Source: Rhabditophanes sp. KR3021
Taxonomy: Eukaryota; Nematoda; Chromadorea; Rhabditida; Alloionematidae
Assembly (NCBI GenBank): GCA_963281155.1
Contig: CAUJLY010000006.1
Span: 10,788,001 to 10,852,000, forward strand
Direction of reading: 5' to 3'
Length of the DNA stretch: 64,000 nucleotides
The stretch's first letter is position 1; every line of letters begins with the position of its first letter. The position numbers and the translations under genes were made by a program. The notes below the pieces were generated by a model that was given only the letters and a program-made list of their open reading frames with translations, did no database searches and was not told the DNA's origin. Below are positions 34,764 to 44,960 of the stretch, piece by piece.

Positions 34764-36279
34764 ATGGTCACATTGCCATATGGAATAAATCGCTTTCATC
34801 TAATTGTCTTGATAGTATGGCAACTAACTATGTTCCTAAATATTCAAATGATTTTTGGTATATTTTCTAATTATGTTCCGAAGTGGAGGTGTTCAAACAT
34901 AGCAAACAGTAATACAAACAATGAAGAATTCTCAAAAAATTGTCTTATTTTTAACTCTAATTGTACAATTGAATATGAAAACAAATACTTCTATTCGGCA
35001 GCCGTTCATTTTAAATGGGTTTGTTCGGATTTTTCTTATCTCACAAGTGTTCAATCACAAGTTCAATTTTTTGGAGTCCTAATAGGCACCGTTATATTTG
35101 GTTTCGTGTCTGATTTAGTTGGCAGAAAACCTATTTCCTTATTAACTATCACAATGGGTATCGTCACGACTGTTTATTGTGGAATAACTGACAATATGTG
35201 GCATTTTGTATTCTGTAGATTCTTTGTTGGTTTGGCTGTTGGAGGTGCTATAATTTCTACGTTTACTTTTGTCATGGAATTATTATTGCCAAAACAAAGA
35301 ATGGTTCTGAGAGCTTTTTTTAATTGGGGTGTTGCGAGATTGATGTTAACAACAGTTTGTTATTATTTTAATGACTACAAAAGTGCTAGTATTGTTTGTG
35401 GATTAATATTTTTGCCAATTATCTTTATTGTTTTCTTTATTCTACCAGAATCTCCAACTTACCTTCACAATAAAGGAAAACTTGATTTGATGATTAAGTC
35501 TCAAAAACAAATTGCTAAAATTTGTGGCGTTCAGTATAGTCCAACAGAAAATGTACCTGTTATCAAGAATGAAAACATCTGTTCGGTTTTTTCAAACAAA
35601 GACTTACTCAAAAAGTTAGTTGTTCTTTGGGTAATGTGGTTTTGCGCGTGTTTATGTGCTTATGGAATGGATTTATATTCAAATCAAATTTCGGGCAACC
35701 TCTTCCTCAATCAAATTTTTTTTGGAATTACTATTTGGGCTTCGAAGACTATTTTACCTGTTTTGGATAATAATTTTGATTGGTTTACTAGGCGATTTTT
35801 GCATCAAGCTTCTCAGGGAATTGTTATTGTTTGTTTTGCTGTTTTGTCTATTTTAGTTGGCTGTCATTACGACGTAAGTAAACGAATACTTTTGGCATAA
35901 TGTTATTTGTGTACAGGGAATCTTGATTCTTGTTATCAACGTCATCGGGATAATCTTTATCGAATATACGTGGGATGTTTGTTATCTTTGTGGAGTTGAG
36001 CTAATGCCAACAAATGTTAGATCATCAGCTGTGGGAACCTGTTCGATGGTGGCCAGAAGTGGAGCAATTTTAGCTCCAATGTTACCTTATATGAATACCT
36101 TTTGGCCAGGGGGTGCATATGCAACAGTAGCTATTGTTGGTTCAGTTAATTTAGTAGTTTCATGTTTATACTTAAGTGAAAGCAAAAATGTCATTCTTGA
36201 CAATGTGCATTTGAAACAAGGAGAAGATGAAAAAGATGATGTGACAACAACTTTCATCAGGAATAAACCTCAACTTTAA
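34764..36279 (+). CDS. SLC22-type major facilitator (organic ion transporter), two exons
   Basis: Predicted 490 aa, twelve membrane segments. Exon 1 is 34764-35873 and exon 2 is 35917-36279; the 43-bp intron GTAAGT...TACAG is phase 0. Family marks: a large loop after TM1 with several Cys (CSN, NCLIF, NCTI, VCSD), the MFS motif GFVSDLVGRKP between TM2 and TM3, a FCRFFVGLAVGG helix 4, PESPTYLHNKGK after TM6 (SLC22 normally PESPRWL), and ELMPTNVRSSAVG after TM10. Such proteins carry organic cations, anions or carnitine across the plasma membrane; the substrate here is unknown. Start ATG at 34764 is followed by a short N-terminus before TM1. Intact. Confidence 0.86.
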
Positions 36280-36543
36280 CTTTCCTTTTTCATTAATTAT
36301 TAATAAAAATCAACATCGAATAACGAATATTTATGTCAGTGGCAAAAACAGTAATAGTGAGTGATTAATAAGACTTCTTGCTGTCGAGAAACTGACTAAC
36401 ATCTAATCACGGAACCCATCAACAACTTTACTTAAAATAGGCTATATTATAAAAGATTAATTTAAATAAATACATTTAAAAATAATTGAATTAAGCTAAG
36501 AAAGTGTTCAAAAGATGACATTTATTTTAAAAATAAGGTGAAT

Positions 36544-37956
36544 TTATGCAGTAGCCTTAACTTTTGGTAGAGCAAATCCAACGCGTTTGTTAGTATAATC
36601 GTAAATATGACAATATGATCTGATAAATGGAGTTCCTAAACTCCAATAACTATCAGCTCCGATATAATCCCCATAAGCCATTTTCAAATAACACATTCCT
36701 CCCAAATTTTCTACCAAATTAGTGCCTTGGACTGTATATGTTTGTTTTCCTATTGTAATTGCAAGGTCTGGAACTTTGACTGCACAGTCAATTGTAAAAA
36801 TGGTGTTGTATTTGTCATATGTTGCACCAAGTTTAGTAGCAAAGAAGTCAATGGAAGCTTTTGGTCCTTTGATGAATGGTGTACCTAAAATTGATATTAA
36901 TTATTTATGTTTATAGATAATCCGTACTAGTATCAGAAATAGCCTGAGCTCCAGCAAGATTCATTGATCCTCCATTGGATGTAGAAATACTGCTAATTTG
37001 GAATTGCCAAAAAGTAGCTGATGTCAATGGTGAATAATTTATTACATCGCCGCAATTAGATTTGTCAAGTCCTCCAAAAGTAACAACACCATCAGTATAT
37101 TGATTATACCCTAATTGATATGGGAGATAAACAGTGAAAATTGGTTGATCAAAAAGACCTTGAGTAATTGCTGAAATTATTGGAGGAATTATGCCGTCAA
37201 CTGCCAAACTTGTAAACCCAAGTCCTAAAAGATATGTAACTTTTAAATAATTACTTTACTTACCAAGAATTCCGTCAGTTTGATCACTATTCAAAAAAGT
37301 GGCAATACCTACAGCCTGGCCAAAATCGACATTGGGGATTTTAAGTGATTCTCCTTTATCACCTACCAAGGCAAATGTATCTTTTCCGAGAAAACCTAAA
37401 TAAATTAATATTATTTAATACCAAATCAAAGATACCGTTAGTTGGGCCAGATGAATATTGAATGCTGAAATACTGTCCATTTTTGACATAAGTTGTAGAT
37501 TTAGTTGAATCAAATTTGTGAGCTTTGTCACAAACATTGGTAGGTTTATATGGTTGGCAGCAGGGTGTTGGACATAAATCGTAACAAAAGTCGTTGTCTT
37601 GGCAATAACTATTGCAATGAAGGTTTTCATTGCTGGCACAAGTCATATCCGGTATCCAGAAGTTAGCACTAAATTTGATTAATTTAGATGCAATAATAAT
37701 TGACTTACCTAGCAGTATCAAGTGCAACATTAAATATTTGTTGCGGAGTTCCAACTGCAATAGTAGAATAAAATTCAGCATCAACAAAATTATGAGCTGT
37801 TTGTGAGATATCTTTCGAAGCTTCGCTCTTTAAATAAGAAGCCCATGTCCCATTACGAAGATGTTGGTTACGTCTAGATTCAACATATCGAAGTTTATGT
37901 TGGAAAACTTCCGCAGTTATAATTCCAAAGCAGGCTAGTAAAATAATTAATTTCAT
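36544..37956 (-). CDS. Pepsin-like aspartic protease with atypical active-site motifs, five exons
   Basis: Predicted 416-aa secreted A1-family protease. Exons 37956-37709, 37668-37436, 37395-37264, 37224-36928, 36884-36544, all joins in frame. Signal peptide about 1-15, then a basic pro-segment (FQHKLRYVESRRNQHLRNG), then FYSTIAVGTPQQIFNVALDTASANFW. The first catalytic motif is DTAS rather than DTGS, and the second (QAISDTSTPFIKGP) is DTST rather than DTGT; both catalytic Asp remain. The flap region FSIQYSSGPTNG keeps the Tyr. An insertion with several Cys (CASNENLHCNSYCQD ... CPTPCC) follows the first Asp. The C-terminus LGTPFIRSYCHIYDYTNKRVGFA is typical. A TATA-like GTATAAAATGG lies about 40 bp upstream of the ATG. 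Its position beside SapB genes and a GATA-like site fits a digestive role, which is inference. Confidence 0.88.
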
Positions 37957-38411
37957 GTTTAACAGAATAAATATTTAATTTAATCAGGCCATTTTATACG
38001 AAAAATAATATAATGCTGCACCTTTAATCATTGTGTACCAGACCATAATGCGTGAGCGTAAGGATATATTTTTATCAATTTTGTGCCTTATCGCAACAAA
38101 TGTATAGAAATTTTTTTCTTTTCGCATCACTTTTCCGGCATCTTAACTGATTAGATCAAGTTTGTTGCAAACTATACACAAATTCACAAACTATAATTTA
38201 CACAATTTCCGAATTTTGTAGTTAATAAGAAAAGGTCTCTTTGCACTGTTATTTTTATTTATTGATCAATTAAGGTGCTCTAAGGGTACTTTGAAAAATA
38301 AAAGTTTTACTAAAGTTCATTGAACATTTATTCCTAAATGATTAGATAAGACAAATTTTATCCTATCAGTATAAAAGAGATAGAATAAAGGGAGTACAAT
38401 AACAACCTAAA
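37957..38411. promoter_or_regulatory. Shared upstream region of the protease and SapB cluster
   Basis: Contains ACTGATTAGATCAAG (about 38146-38160) and ATGATTAGATAAGAC (38338-38352), variants of the GATA-like motif repeated at 38871, 39347 and 39883. A TATA-like AGTATAAAAG lies at about 38369-38378, upstream of the broken SapB copy. Confidence 0.4.
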
Positions 38412-38749
38412 ATATCTTCTAAATTATTGACTTGTCTCTTAATTATTGCCTTGTCAACTATCTACATAATTAATGCCGATCAATCCCAAATATGCCATAT
38501 GTGCAATTATGTCATAGGAATTTTAAATAAAATGAACCAGAAGCAAATTTGTTACACACCTTAATTCAAGATTGCTATTACTTAGGAGCAACTATCAGTA
38601 ATGGAATTCAAGGACCATGTCTTCAACTAGTATATGCCAATATTGACACTTTATACAGTGATTTCCAAAGTGGCATGAGTGCTTGGGCTTTGTGTAATCA
38701 ACAAAAGTTCTGTACTGCCGCTGACACTAATAATATTCATATAGCTTAA
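38412..38749 (+). pseudogene. Saposin B-type gene, copy 1, broken
   Basis: Aligned with 38941-39291, the start codon position reads ATA (38412-38414) instead of ATG. The signal-peptide and CHMCNYVIGI part is in one frame and the rest (TLIQDCYYLGATISNG to CTAADTNNIHIA) in another, because about 13 bases are missing around 38523. All later Cys codons are preserved, so the damage is recent. The GATA-like motif and a TATA box remain upstream. Confidence 0.75.
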
Positions 38750-38870
38750 TCATTTTTTTGGATTATTATCAACAAGGCTAAATAAAATTTATTATTCATA
38801 AAAACTACCGAATTTTTTCATTTTAATAGATTAATTTGTATTTAGCTTGATACCTTCAGAGTATTCCGAA

Positions 38871-38885
38871 ACTGATTAGATAAGA
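38871..38885 (+). promoter_or_regulatory. GATA-like motif upstream of SapB gene
   Basis: ACTGATTAGATAAGA ends 56 bp before the ATG at 38941. The same core recurs at nearly the same distance before 39418 and 39956. Confidence 0.5.
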
Positions 38886-38940
38886 CTATTCAATTTTGTT
38901 TAAGAGCAAAATAATAAGCTAAAAATAATTATTCTTGAGA

Positions 38941-39291
38941 ATGTCAACCAAATGTATTGCATGTTTTTTGATTCTTGTATTAGCAAATGTCTATTTAATT
39001 AATGCCGCCCAATCACAAACATGTCAAATGTGCAATTACATCATAGGAATTGCCGAACAACACTTTAAAGAAAATGAACCTGAAAGCGATTTATTAACAT
39101 TATTAACTCAAGGCTGTTATTATTTAGGAGGCGTTGTTTCTGGCTCAATTATAGGGCCATGTCTTAACTTAGTGAATGGCCATATTGATACTTTATATAG
39201 TGATTTCCAAAGTGGCATGACTGCCTGGGATCTTTGTAATCAACAGAAACTATGTACTTCTGCAGACACCAATTCTACTCTTTTAGCTTGA
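38941..39291 (+). CDS. Saposin B-type (SapB) small secreted protein, copy 2
   Basis: Intronless, 116 aa. The ATG at 38941 is used because the in-frame upstream extension begins with TTG. Signal peptide about 1-21 (ending INA), then a single SapB domain with six Cys in the usual order: CQMC near the start, QGCYYLG, GPCLNL, and LCNQQKLC at the end. SapB proteins bind or perforate lipid membranes; in nematodes many are intestinal antibacterial (amoebapore-like) or lipid-handling proteins. The family is in tandem with copies of about 65-75% apparent identity. Confidence 0.86.
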   Translation: MSTKCIACFLILVLANVYLINAAQSQTCQMCNYIIGIAEQHFKENEPESDLLTLLTQGCYYLGGVVSGSIIGPCLNLVNGHIDTLYSDFQSGMTAWDLCNQQKLCTSADTNSTLLA

Positions 39292-39346
39292 TTTTGGCTA
39301 ATAAAAGTTATAATTACATTCTTTTTGATAAATTTACATTTATAAA

Positions 39347-39360
39347 CTGATTAGATAAGA
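39347..39360 (+). promoter_or_regulatory. GATA-like motif upstream of SapB gene
   Basis: CTGATTAGATAAGA, 58-71 bp before the ATG at 39418. Confidence 0.5.
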
Positions 39361-39417
39361 CATGCTTTAATTTTGTTTAAAAAGAAAATAGAATTGGGAA
39401 ATTAGTTATTCTCGAAA

Positions 39418-39768
39418 ATGTCAGCTAAATTCTTCACTTGTATTTTGATTCTTGCCTTAGCAAATACCTACTTTGCCAATGCTGAACGTTCTGAAATTTG
39501 CAACATGTGCAATTATATAATAGAAGTTGCTGAAAAGCATTTCACTCAAAATGAACCTGAAAGCGATTTGATGAAATTATTAACTCAAGGATGCTATTAT
39601 TTGGGAAATTCTGGTGGTGGTCAAATTGTTGGGCCATGTTTGGACTTAATACATAAAAATATTGATACTTTGTACAGTGATTTTCAAAGTGGAATGAATG
39701 CTTGGACTTTGTGTAACCAACAAAAGTTGTGTACTGCTGCAGATACAAATCCTAATCTTTTACTTTAA
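39418..39768 (+). CDS. Saposin B-type (SapB) small secreted protein, copy 3
   Basis: Intronless, 116 aa, start ATG 39418 (MSAKFFTCILILALANTYFA signal peptide). SapB domain: CNMCNYIIEVAEKHF, QGCYYLGNSGGGQIVGPCLD, IDTLYSDFQSGM, LCNQQKLC; six Cys intact. Nearest relative is the copy at 38941. Looks functional. Confidence 0.88.
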   Translation: MSAKFFTCILILALANTYFANAERSEICNMCNYIIEVAEKHFTQNEPESDLMKLLTQGCYYLGNSGGGQIVGPCLDLIHKNIDTLYSDFQSGMNAWTLCNQQKLCTAADTNPNLLL

Positions 39769-39882
39769 TTGTTCGTGTTTTATTTTTGATCTTAAATAGA
39801 CTTAAAAACATTATAATTATTTTTTGTAATTTTAAACTGTTCTATTTGTATTTGTCTTGATATATTCATGTAAGCATTTTGA

Positions 39883-39896
39883 ACTGATTAGATAAT
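39883..39896 (+). promoter_or_regulatory. GATA-like motif upstream of broken SapB gene
   Basis: ACTGATTAGATAAT, 60-73 bp before the ATG at 39956; last bases differ from the other two copies. Confidence 0.4.
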
Positions 39897-39955
39897 ATCA
39901 TTTCTTCGATTAGTTTAAAAGCAAAATAATAAACTAAGAGCATTTATTCTTGACA

Positions 39956-40281
39956 ATGTCAGCCAAATTATTTGCATTCATTTTAATTGTTTCAAGTCTT
40001 CTCCTAATTAAGACTGATCAATCAGCTTGTGATATGTGCACGTAAATAATTTCAACAGCAGAAATCGTTACCATCAAAACGAACGTGAAAGTGAACTATT
40101 AAAAACTTTGACTCAAGAATGCTATTCATTAGGAAACAGTATCGGAGGATGTCTTCAATTAGTCCACGCAAACATTGATAATTTGTACAAAGACTTTCAA
40201 AGCGGGATGAAAACGTCCCAAATTTGTATTCAACAGAACCTTTGTACAGCTGCTGATAATAATTCCATGCTTGTTACCTAA
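39956..40281 (+). pseudogene. Saposin B-type gene, copy 4, broken
   Basis: The ATG at 39956 opens a normal signal peptide and CDMCT, but the next codon is TAA where paralogues have Tyr (TAC), and the frame then shifts before HQNERESELLKTLTQECYSL. The distal part (QECYSLGNSIGGCLQL, CIQQNLCTAADN) is open to the stop at 40281. A splice reading of the break would need a 17-nt intron (GTAAATAATTTCAACAG), shorter than any other here, so I call it a pseudogene. Confidence 0.65.
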
Positions 40282-40432
40282 TTTTTTATTATTTTAATTT
40301 TTTTACTGATAATAAATGGGAAATTAGATGATGGAAACTTTTAGCTAAATAAGTGCATTTTTGAGATGATAATTTGTATCTTTACTAATAAATCATATAA
40401 AGAACTTAGTCATAAGAGAATCACATAACAAA

Positions 40433-40861
40433 ATGAAGGTTCTTTCATTTTTAGTTACTTTTTCTGTTTTTATTAATGCAACTCCTAAATGTGATTTATG
40501 TACTTACATAATCGGAATTGCTGAAAAACACTTCTTAGCAAAAGATTCAGAAGGAAGTCTTCTCACTTTCTTGACTCAAGGATGTGTCCACGTAATGTAT
40601 CAAAATCCTGGTGCTGGTAATTTCTGTATGCAATTTGTTCATCAAAATATTGGCACTATTTATGGGGAGTTTGAGGGTGGAAAGAGTACTTGTGATGTTT
40701 GTGAAACTACTGGCATGTGTCTTCCTTCAGACGTTTCTACAACTACACAATCAACTTTTGTAAAACAAGACCTTCCCAAACAATTAGAAAATCATGTGAA
40801 AAGAAACGAATTTTTGGTATCTCACAAGAATACATCCACCTACCCTTCTTGCATATCATGA
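40433..40861 (+). CDS. Saposin B-type protein, copy 5, with a foreign C-terminal tail
   Basis: 142 aa in the current frame. Signal peptide about 1-16, then a divergent SapB domain: CDLCTYIIGIAEKHF, QGCVHVM, GNFCMQF, TCDVCETTGMC. The paralogues stop about ten residues after the last Cys; here the frame continues for about 40 residues (from TQSTFVKQDL) through sequence that seems to belong to the transposon relic immediately downstream. The natural stop codon was probably lost by insertion or deletion, giving a chimeric tail. It also lacks the GATA-like motif at the usual distance. Confidence 0.7.
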   Translation: MKVLSFLVTFSVFINATPKCDLCTYIIGIAEKHFLAKDSEGSLLTFLTQGCVHVMYQNPGAGNFCMQFVHQNIGTIYGEFEGGKSTCDVCETTGMCLPSDVSTTTQSTFVKQDLPKQLENHVKRNEFLVSHKNTSTYPSCIS

Positions 40862-41500
40862 TGGGATTTTCCAAAAGACTTTTCAGCATTTAGAAAAATA
40901 TCTTAGGAATCTTGATTTGGGTGTTTTACAATCAATTAAAATTGATGAAGCAGATGATGTTGATAGAAGCTCTTCGGAAGAAGAAGGATGTGCACTACAG
41001 GGAGCTAAACTTGATTTGTTGCTTAGAAACCTAAAAATATCGGTGCAAAGGCAGCCAAATATTGGCAGCAATTTTCGGGTAATAACGCCTCAAAGATATT
41101 GACAAAGTACGAAATGTTATTTGAAGGATTACATGGTCTGGATGCCTACAAGGAAGTGCTTAGGACATTAAATAATGTAAAGAAAATGTCTGTTGCATCA
41201 ACATTGTCTGACGAAGAAGTTCTTATTGCAATTGAAGACTTCAAAACAGCCATTTCCGACCCTTCATTAGCCATGGCCGTTCAGCCTAAAGCCCATCTAC
41301 TTGTCCATCACATGCCCGAAAAAATTCGTCGCTTCAAGTCTATGAATTATTTCTCTGAACAGTCCATAGAAAGTTTATATACCGCATTTAATCGAAATAT
41401 GCATTGTGTTTCTGCGTATAATGAAGGCGACTCTTTTGTTTACTTGATGTCCTTGCATAATCAAATGGTGTCTTTCCATGATAGTAAAAAATTAAAATAA
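40760..41500 (+). mobile_element. Relic of a recurrent transposon-like ORF, copy 2
   Basis: Pieces in three frames: FGISQEYIHLPFLHIMMGFS (about 40812-40875), then LRNLDLGVLQSIKIDEADDV and a Ser/Glu-rich stretch (to about 41040), then GAKAAKYWQQFSGNNASKIL (from about 41042) continuing to TAA at 41498-41500. The last piece contains VQPKAHLLVHHMPEKIRRF and NYFSEQSIESLYTAFN, matching the relics at 29885 and 63465. The middle join needs a single-base frameshift in an A run near 41031-41036. This is the longest of the three copies. Confidence 0.6.
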
Positions 41501-42412
41501 ATTTTCATTGTTTTTTGCTTGTAAAACTATTTTTAAGTTCATTTTTTGGTTAAATATATGGAAATATTGATATCGTTGTAGATCACAAAATAATTATCAG
41601 AATTGCAAGATATTTATGTTTTTAGACTCGTGAAAGAGATCTCTTTAAGATGTATGTAATGAATTATCCCAAAAAATTGTTTTATATGCTTTGCAGAGCA
41701 TACAAGGGTCAAAAGTAAGACGTGACAATAAGTATTAAAAAAATGTATTGTTTTAAAAAGTAGTTACAGCATCTTGTAGAGCGTGAAAAACTGTCTTTAA
41801 AAAGTATCAAAACATTTTAGAACTCGGAACCCATAAAATTTAAGGAGGTAAAACAAAAGAGAAATTTTCATCATAATACCATCATTCTTGTAACCTCCAG
41901 TGCTCCTATCTACCGATGGTTAGAGATCTCCCATTAGTGAAAGTATACTATTTTGACATAGCCGAACACGATTACAACATCAAAAGAGCAATAAAATTCA
42001 TGGGACTAAATGCAGCACCGTGGCACAACAAAACTAACACAAAATATTTAGTTTAGTCTTAATAAACTATAAAACATAAGACTTATGCAATTAATTATAT
42101 TCATAAAATCATTCCTGTGGAATAGGATATAGAGAACTAACTTTATTACTTTGCAAATAACACATTAACATATACAATCGGTGTAAGAGATAATAGTGGG
42201 ATAGAGATACAAGGAAAGGACATGCCATCATCATGGGCGTATCCGACAATTCCCTTATCTATGAGTTTTTATAATGTCATTTTTCTTATCAATGAGTATA
42301 TATAAAATGATTTTGATTCATTTCGATAAGAACTACATATTAGTGACAACCATATATCACCAAAAAGAGTATAAATGAAGGCAAATCAAAATGAAATATT
42401 ATCCACTACAAC
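41501..42412. other. Spacer with a small open frame
   Basis: At 41874-42055 a stop-free frame reads SCNLQCSYLPMVRDLPLVKV then YYFDIAEHDYNIKRAIKFMG and ends at TAG. It has normal protein composition but no start codon and no family I recognise; perhaps a relic exon. A TATA-like GTATATATAAAATG lies about 110 bp before the next gene. Confidence 0.3.
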
Positions 42413-43877
42413 ATGAATCAACTGAATATTCTTACTTTACTATTCGTAGCTTTATTAGGACTTGTTTCTGCTAGAGACTCTGCAGGAAAAGATTTTGTCT
42501 TTTCTTTTGCTATTGATAATAGTCTAAGTTACGCTGCACAGACATCTGTTTTCATTGTTCCAACATCTAAGGATTCTAACTGCACTATCAAATATACGGA
42601 TGAATATTCTCTTATAACTAAACAAGCAACTGCTAAATATGGTCAATTGAATGAGGTAAAATATACCTCTAAACATGATATTAAATACATTTTAGGTTAC
42701 TCTAGACGAAAATTCCGTATCTACACCAATAGATTACATTAGTTATGGTTTCAACGACAATGCCCACACTGATTTCCGTATCTTTGTTAAATGTAACCAA
42801 GAAGTTACTCTCTACGGACGCTTAAATGAACCCTTAAACAATTTTGGAGATATGTTCTTAATTCCAGCATCCACAAATGCCGGCACTAAGTACGTCATTC
42901 CTATTCCAGCTCAATACTCAAACAAAAGAGGATCCCTGTTAGTTTTGCCAGTAGCTCAAACCGGACTAGTTACCGTTTCAGTCGAAGGTTATATCAATGG
43001 AGTTTTGAAATCAAACAAAACTAATACATACGATGTTACACTTGTTCAAAGTCAACATTATACAAGTATTTTAATTTTACATACCACAGACAATGCTACC
43101 GTTATAATTACTTCCTCAACTCCAGTGATGGTCAGTTTTACTACGAGTTTCGCTACAACAAGTAATTCTGGTACTGACGGAAGTTGTGGACAGAGCTGCA
43201 ATAGAGATTATATTACTTTTATGCCATTGCCGGAACATCCAAAAACTTGTTCAAATGGCGCTCTTTTTCATGATCACAGAATGATTACAAGTGACTTGAC
43301 AACATCCCTATATATTGCACCTCCAACTGTACCTCCAACATGCGATGAAGTTTTTAGTCTTTCTGTTTTTGGTATCAACGATAATTCTAAGGGAGTCAGT
43401 AAAATCATTCCAAGAACTGGAACTAGCTCCATCACATTAACCGATAAACCAGAAGTTGCTACAAATTCAAAACATGGAGTCATGCCTATGTACAGACTTG
43501 GTTCGATTTTGACCAAGCCAGATTCCTTAACTGCGTTCGGTCATATTGCTCACATAGTTCCAAGTACAGCTGAATGGGTTTCTGGGAAAACTCAATTTTT
43601 CGCTTTAGGCAAAGATTGTGTCATTGAATTTTACAAAGTTGGTTTTGCAACTGACTCAATCAGATTAGACAAAGCTCCCCTTGTTAAAGGATCTTTCACT
43701 TCAAATGTTTTAAGTTATTTTGGTAACAAATATGCTCATGGAATCGTTCCTATTACTTCTTATGGACTACATACATTTGAAACTAGTGGACATTATGTTT
43801 TGTATGTTGTTTGTAAGAATGTTAATGGACCATACAATGCTCTTGGATATCTTACAGGATTCAGTAAGAGAAGCTAG
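42413..43877 (+). CDS. Secreted IgGFc-binding-domain-like protein, two exons
   Basis: Predicted 474 aa. Exon 1 is 42413-42655, the 40-bp intron GTAAAA...TTTTAG is phase 0, and exon 2 is 42696-43877. Signal peptide about 1-20 (ending VSA). It starts with the family-like block AGKDFVFSFAIDNSLSYAAQ, followed by repeated beta-rich segments such as YVIPIPAQYSNKRGSLLVLP, LHTTDNATVIITSSTPVMVS and YLTGF at the end. Cys pairs occur around GSCGQSCNRDY and CVIEFY. This layout matches nematode secreted proteins with the IgGFc-binding N-terminal domain, which are extracellular and of unclear role. A broken relative lies at 48831-50104. Confidence 0.7.
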
Positions 43878-44204
43878 ATTTAATTTTGCATTGCCAAATT
43901 AATTAGTGTTTGAAATAAATATTTTAATGTCAGTACGATATAATGTTTTTTATATAATTTTCTGTTATAGTCCTGAAACAAGAACTGTTTTTTAAAAGAA
44001 GAAGTGCAAGGCTTTTTTGATGGATTTGCTCTAGAATTTATCTCATACATTTTTTAAAAGCAAGTAAATCGTGTGAGTGTAATAATATCGTCAATAAAAG
44101 CCTGGTTTGAATATAATTTAAAAAGATTGTTATAGTAAACATTTATGACAACTTTATCAAGGATGTAAAAATTGTATTCATATAAATTTAGTATAATCAA
44201 ACGT
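43878..44204. other. Spacer; distal part belongs to the inverted duplication
   Basis: No gene. From about 44108 onward the sequence is an inverted copy of the region ending near 62690. Confidence 0.5.
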
Positions 44205-44960
44205 TTAACAGTTACAGTTAGCTCCACATTTGCAGTCTTCTCCACATTTACATTGGACGCAGCAAGAAGCCCTAGCTTGGTTCTTGCAATCGCTTGAACA
44301 ATTGCAGGTGTCTACACAGTTCTTACAGCATTCTTTTTTGGCAGTTAATTCACAGCCATTTAAAATGCAGCATTGGTTTGTCTTGCAGGAATTCATTTTA
44401 ATAGTAGTAATAAGGTGTATTAATCGAAATTAATATTCACCTCTGACCATTGAGATTCTTTTTATACTGCTATTTTGTTTACTTTTGAACTTTTTCGAAA
44501 GTTGAAACGTGCTAATCAGCATAATTCGTATTACCAACTCTTACTTTATTATACTATTTTCTAAAAAGGCTGTTGCATCATTCTTACTAACACGCCTTAT
44601 TTCACTTTTTTGATGATTAGAACTGATAAAAAATATTTGCTACTTATTTGTACCCGATAACAGCTTATTATAGCAGTTGTATAAATATATTGTTATTAAG
44701 TCAGAGTACAGCACAAATGAGTAGTCATCGGATAAAACAATCAAAAGCATAAATATTAACAAAACGATTTTTTTAATAAAATACCAAATATAGTCATTGT
44801 CTAAAGAATTACTTTAATTAATTCAAAACTCAGGCTTAAAATAAAAATGTTCTAAAATTGTACTTATGTTATTTTCGGATTGTCCCATGATTTGAGATTA
44901 GATGTGCAATTACGTGTTTTTTACAAAAAGGTCGTATTATATTCCACACCATTTTTCTTA
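44108..44960 (-). repeat. Inverted segmental duplication, arm 1 (metallothionein unit)
   Basis: About 850 bp whose reverse complement aligns with about 61850-62690. Identity is very high across the metallothionein gene and its promoter, and lower towards the outer edge (44760-44960), where short stretches such as AAATCATGGGACAATCC are shared. The arms are about 17 kb apart in opposite orientation. Edges are judged by eye. Confidence 0.8.
44205..44396 (-). CDS. Metallothionein, copy 1
   Basis: 63 aa with 18 Cys, many in CxC or CC pairs (CC at 9-10, 23-24, 45-46; CNC, CKC), no aromatic residues and no His. This size and Cys count fit nematode metallothioneins, which bind zinc, cadmium or copper in the cytosol. 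It differs from copy 2 only at residues 42 (Arg here, Lys there) and 56 (Lys here, Arg there). Upstream (minus strand) lie a TATA-like GTATAAAAAG about 60 bp before the start, a TTTCGAAA/AGTTCAAAA heat-shock-element-like palindrome about 95-110 bp upstream, and a GCTGATTAGCACG GATA-like box just beyond. Confidence 0.85.
   Translation of the reverse strand: MNSCKTNQCCILNGCELTAKKECCKNCVDTCNCSSDCKNQARASCCVQCKCGEDCKCGANCNC

Noticed and set aside
35656..35856. 66-codon frame inside the MFS transporter
   Set aside because: Same-strand shadow in another frame of a well-supported exon.
40036..40060. Possible 17-nt intron repairing SapB copy 4
   Set aside because: Far shorter than any intron here (38 bp or more); in-frame stop plus shift is the simpler reading.
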